Origin: Cordylochernes scorpioides
Taxonomy: Eukaryota; Arthropoda; Arachnida; Pseudoscorpiones; Chernetidae
NCBI GenBank assembly: GCA_030710605.1
Contig: CP092865.1
Coordinates: 135,859,500-135,923,499, forward strand
Direction of reading: 5' to 3'
Length of the DNA stretch: 64,000 bases
This document shows positions 42,643-54,539 of this stretch, piece by piece. Numbering within the stretch: the first letter of the stretch is position 1; each line of letters starts with the position of its first letter. The notes under the pieces are model-generated. The model did not search any database. It was not told the origin of the DNA and saw nothing but the letters and a program-made list of their open reading frames with translations. Made by a program: the position numbers and the translations under genes.

Positions 42643-42892
42643 TGAAGCAAGAAAATGATTATTCTTTGAGTGTGAAAGCTTGTAAAAAATAGGATCTTAC
42701 CCTCTATTATTAATTTGTTTTGCTTTGTAGTCTGTTTAGTACAAGTTGAATCTGGTTAGAACGAGGTATGAAAATTAGATGATTCTTTTGTTGCCTTAAA
42801 TACGAGGTAATTAACTCGTTTCTATATATATATGAAATGAAAATAAACGATAGCAATGTGTTTCTTTAAATATATATATATATAAATATATA
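42643..42892 (+). repeat. Copia 5' LTR, first part
   Basis: It matches the 3' LTR at 60819-61080 (TGAAGCAAGAAAAT ... AATTAACTCGTTTCTATATA), then ends at the mariner inverted repeat. The rest of the LTR follows the mariner at 46159-46214 and again at 51410-51465. Confidence 0.85.
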
Positions 42893-44476
42893 CACAGTCT
42901 AGCCATAAATTCTGTTACATACAATTTTATAAAATAACTGATTAGGAACAAAAACTAATGGGATATAAATACATATTTTATTAGCCAATAGGACATAGGT
43001 TTTAAATATATACAATCATTCAAAATATCCTCCTTTATTTTTGACACAGGATCTCAAACGTTCGGGCCACTGATCTATGGCGGCACGCAGCTTTTCTAAG
43101 GGTATTTCTTTCATTGCTCTCACCAATGCTGATTTAAATTTATCCAAAATATGATAACTTTTAGAGCACACCTTCTCTTCTAAATATGCCCACAAGCTGT
43201 AATCAAGGGGTTTAAATCAGGGCTTCCAGAGGGCAATTCATTGGTTTATATGAACTCCGGAACATTCGTCTCCAACCATTGTTGAGTTGACTTAGCTTTG
43301 TGAGCAGGAGTTGAATCTTGTTGAAATATCCAATATTCTCCATTAACCATGTTTGTATTCAGAGGCTTTACTATTTGTTTCTAAATATATTCTTGATAGT
43401 TTTTAGCTGTAGTTTTTACCCCTTTGGCACAGAAGTGGAGATCTGTTACAACTTGGTGGCTACCTCCCCACCAAACCATGACAGAAGAAGAATGGTGACT
43501 TTTTTCAAGTTTCCTGACTTTCAAAGAAGCTTCTAGAGAGCTACGAGCATATATCCTATCAATTTGACGATTAATAATTTTTTCGACGGTGAAAATTTTC
43601 TCGTCTATGAAAAGGATTCTCTCATGCCGCGCCAACAATATTTTCGATCTTACCCTTCTAATATCTCTAAGAGCAGAGGTTATCAAATGACCTGTTCGTC
43701 GTTTGAAAGCTTTCAGTCCAAGGTCTTCATTGATTATCTTGGAAACGGTTCTTGGAGCTAAATTCATCTGCTTTGCTAAGATATTTTGTTTGCGGCGTGA
43801 ATTTCGAAGAATTCTTTCGCGAATGGCTTTTATAGCTGCTTGCGTCCGTTGCACGCGCGGTCGACCAGATCTTTCAAGGTCATTAATAGTGCCAGCCTTG
43901 TTGAACCTTTCAATGGTTTGATAAACAAATTGACGCGTAATATTCAAATTTTGTAAAAGTTTAAAAAGGGTGAAAGATTTTGGCCTACCTTGTTAAAGGC
44001 TATTACAGCTATACGGGTTTCTTTAATACCCAAACCCATTGTTGGAAGTCGTGGCATTGAATATGTAAATATCTTTTTGAGTGTATAACTTGGAATGTAA
44101 ATTTATTTTAAATGAATTATTATTATGTCAAATATATTTTGAATGGATTATTATTATGTAAATTTCCCTTTTGTATATAACTGAGCCGTGTTGTTGAAAT
44201 AGAGAGTTTCTTAGTAGAGCGAGAGCTTTACGTGTGTAGCCGCTGGCTTTTGTCTTCGTTATTTTCTTTCTCGCTTGATCACCCGAAGCAGTCCAATCAA
44301 TATCAAGACTTTGGGTAAAAGTCTAACTTGTTAAGAGGAGGTTTCTTCAATCTGACCTCGCGTAACCTTAACACCCATTATCAAAAAACAAATATATTTC
44401 GATTTTTTTTCTAAGCACGTGTTCACGAGATATTCAAAAACAACTACTGTATTTTGAATACTTAACGCGGTCAAGG
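42893..44476 (-). mobile_element. maT-type (DD37D) mariner element in copia LTR, left portion
   Basis: The left terminal repeat is AGTCTAGCCATAAATTCTG (about 42896). The matching right end (AATATTTATGGCTAGACT) survives in the second duplicated unit at 51392-51409. In the first unit only its last 11 bp remain at 46148-46158. The interior holds the broken transposase below. Confidence 0.8.
43016..44057 (-). pseudogene. DD37D (maT) mariner transposase, inactivated
   Basis: Start ATG at 44057-44055 (MPRLPTMG) and stop at 43018-43016. The N-terminal part has HTH segments and DLERSGRPR; the core has FIDEKIFTVE (first D), QDSTPAHKA (second D) and LNPLDYSLW (third D). With 37 residues between the last two, it falls in the ITmD37D/maT group. 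A frameshift near 43950, a stop after NYQEYI (about 43381) and an in-frame TAA in the last third inactivate it. Non-functional by sequence. Confidence 0.85.
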
Positions 44477-45778
44477 GACGTTCTTCGGGTTGAGTGCTGA
44501 TCGGGTCTGCTCATCCAGTAACAGGAATTCTGATTCTGGGATTAGATCCAGATCTGACCCCGGGTCCGCCAGCCAACGGATTTGGTGTAACTTATGGTTG
44601 ATATCGGTCGGAATGGTTATGAGTTCGTTGCGTACTCCAGCTGCAACAACTGTGTTTGAGGGTCCTGATTGGGACTGATTGGTTCTGGTTGCAGGTGGCG
44701 GGATATTAGGTTTGGTTGTGGGTTTCCGTTTCAGTTGTCGGCAAACCCTTCCGTAATGCCCGGTGATGCCGCATTTGTTACACTCTATGTCTTTTGCTGG
44801 GCACTGGTCACGGCGGTGTCTTGGGTTAGCCCCACATCCGGAGCAGGGGTCGTTAGGATCATAGGGTTTCTGAAAGAAACGGTTGGCCTTAGGTGAGGTT
44901 TCAGACGAGCTGGCTTGTTGATGCTTGTAGGTTGATGGTGCACGTCTGGTTGCAATGAAGGCTTCGGGGGAGGTGGTTGGAGAGGGTGAAAGAGTCGCGC
45001 CCACGGCGGTAGCACTCTCATGTGCGATGCAAATTGAGAGGACTCGGTCAAGGGAGAGGTCGGAATTGTACTGCTCCGCCAGCACTTTTCGTTGGAGGTC
45101 TTTATCAAACAGGCCACATATTAACCTGTCACGGATACGGAGTTGCTGTTGATAACCAGCAAGGGCAAACGTTTTCCCACAAGCTCTTTTTGTGCATATT
45201 GTAATACACGGGTCGCCGCATGTGCTGCACTTAAAATCCAGCTCATGTGCACACGAGTCATCAAGAGCTTTAAGGGCTGCGAAGTAGCGATCCACCGATT
45301 CTCCGGTTTGTTGGTCCCTACGATGAAAATCTTGCCGATCAAGGAGGGGGTTTCGCTTCTTGCGTAGGTAGGCCTCGAGAGCATTCACGGCTTCATCGAG
45401 GGTGGTGGTGGTAGAAATATGAAGGCGGCCTGATTGCCAAAGGATGGTCCATTCGGAATGGAGGGCGGCGCGCAAAGTCACTTGCTGTGTGGATAGCGGG
45501 AAGGTGGCTACTTGTTGGGCGTCCACGTAGTCGTTCCAACGTTGTTTCCAATCGCGGAAAAAAGACATCGTTAACTCCTCCGGGGAAGCCAGTTTAGGAA
45601 GCTGGATGATTTTTGTGGCGTGGTGAGGAGGAGCTCCTAATGGGACTGTCGGTGTCGGATTCCGAGTAGCCATCTGCTGCAACAGTGCGGCTATGGACCT
45701 GAGGATGTCGGTGCTGGTCGGCGAGGCAGGGTTCTCTGGAGGGGTTTGGGATGGTCGGCGATTCCTTCTTGAGGGCAT
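44471..45778 (-). CDS. Gypsy #1 Gag with start of protease, truncated (435 aa)
   Basis: Gag proteins assemble retrotransposon particles and bind the element RNA. A proline-rich N-terminus (to about 60) is followed by a capsid-like region (FFRDWKQRWNDYV ... DRQDFHRRDQQ) and two zinc knuckles near 320-350 (CSGCG ... CNKCGITGHYGRVC). The beginning of an aspartic protease (LADPGSDLDLIPESEF) follows. The frame ends within a few codons of the deletion junction, so the protein is cut in the protease. No stops up to there. GC-richer than its surroundings. Confidence 0.8.
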   Translation of the reverse strand: MPSRRNRRPSQTPPENPASPTSTDILRSIAALLQQMATRNPTPTVPLGAPPHHATKIIQLPKLASPEELTMSFFRDWKQRWNDYVDAQQVATFPLSTQQVTLRAALHSEWTILWQSGRLHISTTTTLDEAVNALEAYLRKKRNPLLDRQDFHRRDQQTGESVDRYFAALKALDDSCAHELDFKCSTCGDPCITICTKRACGKTFALAGYQQQLRIRDRLICGLFDKDLQRKVLAEQYNSDLSLDRVLSICIAHESATAVGATLSPSPTTSPEAFIATRRAPSTYKHQQASSSETSPKANRFFQKPYDPNDPCSGCGANPRHRRDQCPAKDIECNKCGITGHYGRVCRQLKRKPTTKPNIPPPATRTNQSQSGPSNTVVAAGVRNELITIPTDINHKLHQIRWLADPGSDLDLIPESEFLLLDEQTRSALNPKNVP

Positions 45779-46147
45779 CTTGATTACTAATTGTCACTGA
45801 GCTGTCACTTAAAAAACGGCTATAATTAACCGAATGTCGACTGCGCCATGTTCTACCGCGTTAGGGTAAAGGTTCGAGCTGCACTGAGAACTATAAATTA
45901 ATAATTTATATTTTAATAAGTCCAAAAATTACATACAATTATAAGAGGCAGATGGAGTACAGTTTTTACTCCACCAGCGCCTAGAGTATTATATAATGGA
46001 AGGAACCGCCGCAGGTTGTAGCGACGCGCGGTAAACAGCCGGCGAGATCAGGCGGTGTTCGAAAAGTGCGCGCGCAGGCCGGCTGGCCAGCTCGCAGAAT
46101 TCCCGGCGTCCCATGCCAGCGTCGCCCGCTGGCATCCTCTTATCTCA
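44477..46147 (-). mobile_element. Truncated Ty3/gypsy element #1 (5' LTR, PBS, gag)
   Basis: On the - strand: LTR 46147-45849 (TGAGATAAG ... GTAGAACA), primer-binding site TGGCGCAGTCGAC, then gag-protease. The 3' part (RT, integrase, 3' LTR) is deleted at 44477, where mariner sequence resumes. The element sits in the mariner inverted repeat. Confidence 0.8.
45849..46147 (-). repeat. Gypsy #1 5' LTR (only one kept)
   Basis: 299 bp, TG...CA ends on the - strand, GC-rich (CGCCGGCTGTTTACCGCGCG region). It directly abuts 11 bp of the mariner end at 46148. Confidence 0.75.
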
Positions 46148-46353
46148 ATGGCTAGACTAAGTAAATGTTCAAAGTTTAATAAATTAATTTTATAAATCTG
46201 AAAGTTGTCCAACAAATGTAGCAGAGCGTGTTTATTAGAAATAGAAGTAAATAAAAGAAAATCGAATCTTAAATTGTAAGTAAGAAAATATAATTCTAAT
46301 TAATACTTAGTACTAGTTTTGCAAAATTAAAAATTTACCAGCTTATAGAAAAA

Positions 46354-49028
46354 ATGGCAGATTCCTTCTCATTGCCGGTGGCTAGAATAGAACCATTAAA
46401 TGGTACAAATTACCCAATATGGGCATTAAAGATCGGGGCACTTCTACGTGAAAAGAAGTTATTTAAATGTGTGATTTCTTATTCCGAGCCTGATATTAAA
46501 GATAAAGATTTATGGGATTACATATAACGAAATGAATGATGAAAGCTTTGGTATAATTATAACGACACTCTCAGATGAACAAGCTGGAATGTTTTTAGAT
46601 GTAACTAAGGCTAAAAAAAGGTATGGGATGACCTAAAAAGGATCTATACGGGAAATCTCGAAGATAAAATTATAGATGTAGGACTCGGACTTAAAATATT
46701 GAATGAATCATAGTGAATCAGTAGATCAATATTTAACTAGAGCCAAAAATATTGGAGCAAAGAGCTCATCGCTCGGACATCAAATATCCCAAAGAGTGCT
46801 AACCTACCATATTGTTCAGGCATCCATCCAAAATTAGAGAGAAAAACAATTGTACTTAGATATCGGCGAGATATAACCCTCGAAGAAATACAACAGTCTC
46901 TGAAGGAGGAAGAAAACAGATTAAATTATAAAATGAATGAAATTCACACGGAGGAACAAGAACAGGCCTACAGAAGTTGAGAAAGAAGAGGTTATCATCC
47001 AGACAGACAGAAAAAATGCTTTATTTGTACCAAAAAGGGACATGTGGCCAAAGATTGTTGGTTTAGAAATAAGCGATTTCAAGAACAACAAAGAAATAGA
47101 AATGCAAAATCAAGTACGAATCATCATAAAAGCAATTTTAGAAATCGTACAAACCAAATATCAAGCACACCTAAGGAACTAGCATTTAATAACTTTATAG
47201 ATGAAGGAAGCGATGTATCCACAGATAGTAATGGTGAGAAATGGTGTATTGATTCTGGATGCACAACACACTTATCACCACACCTCGATTGGATGGAAGA
47301 TATAGTGCCATATAAAAGTGAAATAGACTTGGCAGAAAAGGATAAAATTACTCACTCTACTGCTAAAGGTAATATCAGAGCGACTACTAGTGCAGGCCAA
47401 GAATTTTCGAATGTACAGATTAGGGATGTTTTACATGTACCTAATCTGAAGTCGAACCTTCTTTCTGTGTGCGAACTCACAAAAAGAGGAAATACAATAA
47501 TTTTTAATAATGAAGGAGCCAAAATTTACAATAAAGAAAACAACTTAATCGCCGAAGCCCAGATTAAAGACCGAATTTTTATAATGGAGGAAGTGTTAAG
47601 AATTGATAATTCAAGAGAGCCTGAGAATGCTATGGCCACAAGCGATATCTCTAATAACAAGGTCAGTATCTGGCACAGAAGATTGAATCATCTGAACCAA
47701 GCTTACATGAAAGAGTTGATCCAAGGAAATCTGGTGAATGGACTTGATATTAAATATAGGAATCTACCGGAATTTGAATCGTGTATAATGGGAAAACTGA
47801 GTAGAAAACCTTACTATCCTGTTACAGAAAATAATGCCACTGAGCCACTTGAATTAATTCACATGGATCTGTGCAGTCCAATGGCTAATAAATATTTAGG
47901 AGGATCAAGGTATTTATTTGTTCTAGTGGATGACTTCAGCAGAAGGACTTTTGTCTACTTTCTAAAAACCAAAGATAAAACCTTTGATAGATTTAGAGAG
48001 TACAAGGCGAGAGTCGAAAATGAACTAAATTAAAAAATAAAGGATGTGCGAACTGATAACGGCACGGAAGTTCATCAATGATAGATTTAAAGGTTTCCTA
48101 ACAAAGAACGGAATTCACCACCAACTCACCACCACCTACTCGCCTCAAAGCAATGGAGTTGCGGAGAGAATAAACCGAACTCTAGTGGAAACAGCGCGAA
48201 CACTATTGATCGACTCAATGTTACCAATGCCTTTCTGGGCCGAGTCTGTAGCTACAGCAGCTTATGTCAAGAATTGTACTCCGCATAAGTCGCTCAGACA
48301 TGCTACGCCAATGGAAAAATGGAAAGGGAGGAAGCCTTCTATTAGGTATTTAAGAATATTCGGCTGTTTAGTGTATTGACCCACTAATAAACGACGTAGA
48401 AACAAATTTTCGCCTAAAAGTCAAAAGGGCATCTTTATAGGTTATTCCTTAAGTAGAAAGGCTTACCGAATCTATAACATCTTTACTGGGAAAATAGAAG
48501 AAGTAAGATCGGTGAAATATTCAGATCATATTCAATTAATATCCGAAAAGACACAAATTATGGCGAGTTATCGTACAGAAATGAAAATGAAGAAAATATT
48601 GGCGAAATTATAACCTTAAAAGAATATGAAAAGCTAATTAATAAAGAAAGTGACGGTCTAGATAATAGACCAGGGACATCAAATATAGACAATTCTATGG
48701 ATTCTAGACAAGAATAACCTGTCGAAAAAGGAAATGTAAAACCAGGTAGCAAGAAAGGAGATACCCAAAAGGTTTTGGAGGAAAGACATAGAGCAAAAAT
48801 CAGGGAAAATGAAATTAAGTTGGAAGAACAAGGAGTCAGGCGTTCACAAAGTATAAAAGAAACGAATAAGCCGAACATAGTATTAGAAGAAGAAGAATAT
48901 GTTCCAGAAAATTATGTGGAGGCCAAGAAATGCCAAAATAGGAATGAATGGATTGTTGCGTTGAAGAAAGAATTGGAATCTATTAACGAACATGAAGTAT
49001 GGACTTTAGTTCATAGAGAAGAGAATAT
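46354..49028 (+). pseudogene. Copia gag-pol 5' half, duplicated unit 1, inactivated
   Basis: Starts at ATG 46354 (MADSFSLPVARIEPLNGTNY). Gag is broken by a stop near 46525 and by frameshifts. A CCHC knuckle (CFICTKKGHVAKDC) lies near 47020. The protease motif CIDSGCTTHLSP, GAG-pre-integrase (WHRRLNHL) and integrase core (MDLCSP, VDDFSRRTF, TDNGTE, SPQSNGVAERINRT) follow in broken frames. It ends at the gypsy insertion (VHREENI). Confidence 0.85.
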
Positions 49029-51233
49029 TGTCGCGGAGATAAATAAAGCGAGGGCAAGTTTGTGAATAATTAATTTATTATAAGGTGTATTTATAGGGAG
49101 AGAGAGTACAACTTACCCCAAGTTAAAGTAATCCTAATGAGCGACGTCAGCCATCCCCGCCGACCAGATTCCGAGAACCCCTCACACCCGTGGCCCCCAC
49201 CCCCGGAGTCCAGAGATGATTGACAGGCGTCCCATGGAGCCTCTTGTTAACGGAGTTGCAGAGCTACTTGACATTACCCCCTCTTTAGAGAAAACAGCGG
49301 CCCGCTGACTAGCTGTTGTTCTTCAGGGTCTAGGTAGGGCATCATCCGAATGACATGTTCGATATCCTTGGCTTTCCGTGATCGGGGAGACGGGTCCACG
49401 GGCTCTACTTCATAACAAACTTCTGAAAGCTTCTTGGTCACCTTATAGGGACCGAAGATTATATTCGGTAGCTTTTCTGATAGTCCTACTTATCGTATGG
49501 GAGTAAAAACCCACACAAGATCATCTTTCTGGTAATAGACTGGAGTATGTTTCTGGTCGTAAAGTCTATGGTCTTTCGCCTGTGATTGTAGAAGGCGTGA
49601 TCGGGAGAGTTGACGCGCTTCCTCAGCTCTGGTCACAAGTTCTCCAACGTAGTCGTCAGAGATCTCATCTGGTAGGTAAGGTAGTACGGCAACGATGTAG
49701 GCCTCGGCCTCGCGGGCGTGGACAAGAAAGAACGGGGTGTAGCCGGTCGCCTCCTGTTTAGCAGTGTTGTAAGCAAATGTTTCATACGGTAAAACTTGGT
49801 CTCAGTCCTTCTGCTCAACACCTGTGTTCATGGACAACATGTCTCCCAGAGTTTTGTTGAACCTTTCAGTCAGGCCGTTGGTCTGGGGATGGTAGGCCGT
49901 TGTAAATCTGTGCACAATTCCGCACAGAGCATTGATCTCTTTTATCACTTTAGAGATGAAATTTCTTCCGCGATCTGTTATCATTTCTCTAGGAGCTCCA
50001 TGCTCCAAGATGACGTCTTCAACCAGGAACTTACCTGTTTCGATTGCTCCTCCGTCTGGGATCGCTTTCGTTATGGCATACCTTGTCATATAATCGGTGC
50101 ACATAATGATCTAACGGTTTCCATCTTTAGAAACTGGAAATCTTCCAAGGAGATCAACCCCGACTTTATAGAATGGCTTTTCTACAGGTGGTATGGATAC
50201 AAGTTTCCAGCTGGACGTCGAGGTAATTTCTTCCTTCGTTGACACTCCCGACAATGGCTTACATATTGGCGAACAGTTCTATAAAAGCCAGGCCAATAGA
50301 ATCGTTTCTTCACTTTGTCATACGTTCGGGCGAAACCCAAATGCCCAGCTGTAGGGGCATCATGTAAATCTGCCATAACTTCCGATCTTAAGTGCTTAAG
50401 AATCATCACAAGCCAGGGTCTTCCAGTTGCGCTATAGTTTTTCTTGTACAATATGCCTTTGATAATGCTGAATTCCTTTCTGGTGTAGCCCGAGTTTAAA
50501 TTATCGATTATTTTAGCTAAATCTGGGTCTTTAGTCTGCTCTATATCGACGTTGGTTAGTGACATCACAGCACTTGGTAGATCGTTCTCAAGCGGGCTCC
50601 TTGACAGACAATCGGCATCCTTATGTTTGCGTCCGCTCTTGTAGATAACGGTCACGTTAAATTCTTGCAACTTCAGCGCCCATATTGTCAAAGGCCAGAA
50701 GGATCTTTCTGCCCTACCAACCAACATAGAGAATATACAGTGACAACCGTGAATGGTCGACCAAACAAATATGGGCGGAATTTGCTAATAGACCAGCCTA
50801 CATCAAGACATTCTTTTTCTGCTTTAGAATAGTTATTTTCAGCCTTTGTCAAGCTTCTAGATGCATAAGCTATAGGCCGCTCCTTTCAACCTTTTATTTG
50901 TAGAAGAAAAGCTCCATTACCATGTCCGCGTGCATCCGTGTGTAGATAAGTATCAGCGGATTCATCAAAGTTTCCCAAGACAGGGCTCTGAAATTAGAGC
51001 TGTTTTAAGAACTTCAAACGCTTTCTCTTGAGCTGCATCCCAATAGAATTGTTTTTCAGACTTCAGTAGGTCATGCGAAAATCTAGCTTTGTCAGCAAAG
51101 TTTTCAATAAATCTTCGGTAATAGGAACATAATCCAAGAAAGCTCCTCAGTTCAGAGATATTCCTTGGCCTCGGAAATTTAGAGATGGCTTCAACTTTAT
51201 CTGGATCTGGATGAATTCCAATGGCGACAACAA
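49029..51233 (-). mobile_element. Gypsy #2, 3' half only (unit 1)
   Basis: 3' LTR 49029-49273 (TGTCGCGGAG ... CTTGACA), purine tract AAAGAGGGGG, then integrase and RNase H read leftward. It stops abruptly at 51233, where the duplication junction joins it to mariner sequence with CAA microhomology. About 99% like 54283-56487 by eye. Confidence 0.85.
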
Positions 51234-51409
51234 TCTGACCTCGCGTAACCTTAACACCCATTATCAAAAAACAAATATATTTCGATTTTTTTTCTAAGCA
51301 CGTGTGCACGAGATATTCAAAAACAACTACTGTATTTTGAATACTTAACGCGGTCAAATTAAAATTTTTATCACTGATTTGGGTTTGTAACAATATTTAT
51401 GGCTAGACT
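51234..51409 (-). mobile_element. Right end of the maT mariner (unit 2)
   Basis: The first ~124 bp match 44351-44476; the last ~50 bp, lost in unit 1, include the terminal repeat ending ATGGCTAGACT. It shows what the mariner looked like before gypsy #1 arrived. Confidence 0.75.
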
Positions 51410-51604
51410 AAGTAAATGTTTAAAGTTTAATAAATTAATTTTATAAATCTGAAAGTTGTCCAACAAATGTAGCAGAGCGTGTTTATTAGAAATAGAAGTA
51501 AATAAAAGAAAATCTAATCTTAAATCGTAAGTAAGAAAATATAATTATAATTAATACTTAGTACTAGTTTTGCAAAATTAAAATTTTACCAGCTTATAGA
51601 AAAA

Positions 51605-54282
51605 ATGGCAGATTCTTCCTCATTGCCGGTGGCTAGAATAGAACCATTAAATGGTACAAATTACCCAATATGGGCATTAAAGATCGGGGCACTTCTACGT
51701 GAAAATAAGTTATTTAAATGTGTGATTTCTTATTCCGAGCCTGATATTAAAGATAAAGATTTATGGGATTACATATAACGAAATGAATGATGAAAGCTTT
51801 GGTATAATTATAACGACACTCTCAGATGAACAAGCTGGAATGTTTTTAGATGTAACTAAGGCTAAAAAAAAGGTATGGGATGACCTAAAAAGGATCTATA
51901 CGGGAAATCTCGAAGATAAAATTATAGATGTAGGACTCGGACTTAAAATATTGAATGAATCATAGTGAATCAGTAGATCAATATTTAACTAGAGCCAAAA
52001 ATATTGGAGCAAAGAGCTCATCGCTCGGACATCAAATATCCCAAAGAGAGCTAACCTACCATATTGTTCGAGGCATCCATCCAAAATTAGAGAGAAAAAC
52101 AATTGTACTTAGATATCGACGAGATATAACCCTCGAAGAAATACAACAGTCTCTGAAGGAGGAAGAAAACAGATTAAATTATAAAATGAATGAAATTCAC
52201 AAGGAGGAACAAGAACAGGCCTACAGAAGTTGAGAAAGAAGAGGTTATCATCCAGACAGACAGAAAAAATGCTTTATTTGTACCAAAAAGGGACATGTGG
52301 CCAAAGATTGTTGGTTTAGAAATAAGCGATTTCAAGAACAACAAAGAAATAGAAATGCAAAATCAAGTACGAATCATCATAAAAGCAATTTTAGAAATCG
52401 TACAAACCAAATATCAAGCACACCTAAGGAACTAGCATTTAATAACTTTATAGATGAAGGAAGCGATGTATCCACAGATAGTAATGGTGAGAAATGGTGT
52501 AATGATTCTGGATGCACAACACACTTATCACCACACCTCGATTGGATGGAAGATATAGGTCCATATAAAAGTGAAATAGACTTGGCAGAAAAGGATAAAA
52601 TTACTCACTCTACTGCTAAAGGTAATATCAGAGTGACTACTAGTGCAGGCCAAGAATTTTCGAATGTACAGATTAGGGATGTTTTACATGTTCCTAATCT
52701 GAAGTCGAACCTTCTTTCTGTGTGCGAACTCACAAAAAGAGGAAATACAATAATTTTTAATAATGAAGGAGCCAAAATTTACAATAAAAAAAAAACAACT
52801 TAATCGCCGAAGCCCAGATTAAAGACCGAATTTTCATAATGGAGGAAGTGTTAAGAATTGATAATTCAAGAGAGCCTGAGAATGCTATGGCCACAAGCGA
52901 TATCTCTAATAACAAGGTCAGTATCTGGCACAGAAAATTGAATCATCTGAACCAAGCTTACATGAAAGAGTTGATCCAAGGAAATCTGGTGAATGGACTT
53001 GATATTAAATATAGGAATCTTCCGGAATTTGAATCGTGTATAATGGGAAAACTGAGTAGAAAACCTTACTATCCTGTTACAGAGAATAATGCCTCTGAGC
53101 CACTTGAATTAATTCACATGGATCTGTGCAGTCCAATGGCTAATAAATATTTAGGAGGATCAAGGTATTTATTTGTTCTAGTGGATGACTTCAGCAGAAG
53201 GACTTTTGTCTACTTTCTAAAAACCAAAGATAAAACCTTTGATAGATTTAGAGAGTACAAGGCGAGAGTCGAAAACGAACTAAATTAAAAAATAAAGGAT
53301 GTGCGAACTGATAACGGCACGGAAGTTCATCAATGATAGATTTAAAGGTTTCCTAACAAAGAACGGAATTCACCAACAACTCACCACCACCTACTCGCCT
53401 CAAAGCAATGGAGTTGCGGAGAGAATAAACCGAACTCTAGTGGAAACAGCGCGAACACTATTGATCGACTCAATGTTACCAATGCCTTTCTGGGCCGAGT
53501 CTGTAGCTACAGCAGCTTATGTCAAGAATTGTACTCCGCATAAGTCGTTCAGACATGCTACGCCAATGGAAAAATGGAAAGGGAGGAAGCCTTCTATTAG
53601 GTATTTAAGAATATTCGGCTGTTTAGTGTATTGACCCACTAATAAACGACGTAGAAACAAATTTTCGCCTAAAAGTCAAAAGGGCATCTTTATAGGTTAT
53701 TCTTTAGTAGAAAGGCTTACCGAATCTATAACATCTTTACTGGGAAAATAGAAGAAGTAAGATCGGTGAAATATTCGGATCATATTCAATTAATATCCGA
53801 AAAGACACAAATTATGGCGAGTTATCGTACAGAAATGAAAATGAAGAAAATATTGGCGAAATTAAAACCTTAAAAGAATATGAAAAGCTAATTAATAAAG
53901 AAAGTGACGGTCTAGATAATAGACCAGGGACATCAAATATAGACAATTCTACGGATTCTAGACAAGAAGAACCTGTCGAAGAAGGAAATGTAAAACCAGG
54001 TAGCAAGAAAGGAGATACCCAAAAGGTTTTGGAGGAAAGACATAGAGCAAAAATCAGGGAAAATGAAATTAAGTTGGAAGAACAAGGAGTTAGGCGTTCA
54101 CAAAGTATAAAAGAAACGAATAAGCCGAACATAGTATTAGAAGAAGAAGAATATGTTCCAGAAAATTATGTGGAGGCCAAGAAATGCCAAAATAGGAATG
54201 AATGGATTGTTGCGTTGAAGAAAGAATTGGAATCTATTAACGAACATGAAGTATGGACTTTAGTTCATAGAGAAGAGAATAT
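51605..54282 (+). pseudogene. Copia gag-pol 5' half, duplicated unit 2, inactivated
   Basis: Near-identical to 46354-49028, offset about 5253 bp. It shares the stop after WDYI and the integrase stop (VENELN), so these lesions predate the duplication. Private changes include CNDSGCTTHL in place of CIDSG and an A-run frameshift at about 52790. Confidence 0.85.
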
Positions 54283-54527
54283 TGTCGCGGAGATAAATAA
54301 AGCGAGGGCAAGTTTGTGAATAATTAATTTATTATAAGGGGTATTTATAGGGAGAGAGAGTACAACTTACCCCAAGTTAAAGTAATCCTAATGAGCGACG
54401 TCAGCCATCCCCGCCGACCAGATTCCGAGAACCCCTCACACCCGTGGCCCCCACCCCCGGAGTCCAGAGATGATTGACAGGCGTCCCATGGAGCCTCTTG
54501 TGAACGGAGTTGCAGTGCTACTTGACA
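54283..54527 (-). repeat. Gypsy #2 3' LTR
   Basis: TG...CA ends; only a few bases differ from the other two LTR copies (49029-49273, 59150-59397). Confidence 0.88.
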
Positions 54528-54539
54528 TTACCCCTTCTT

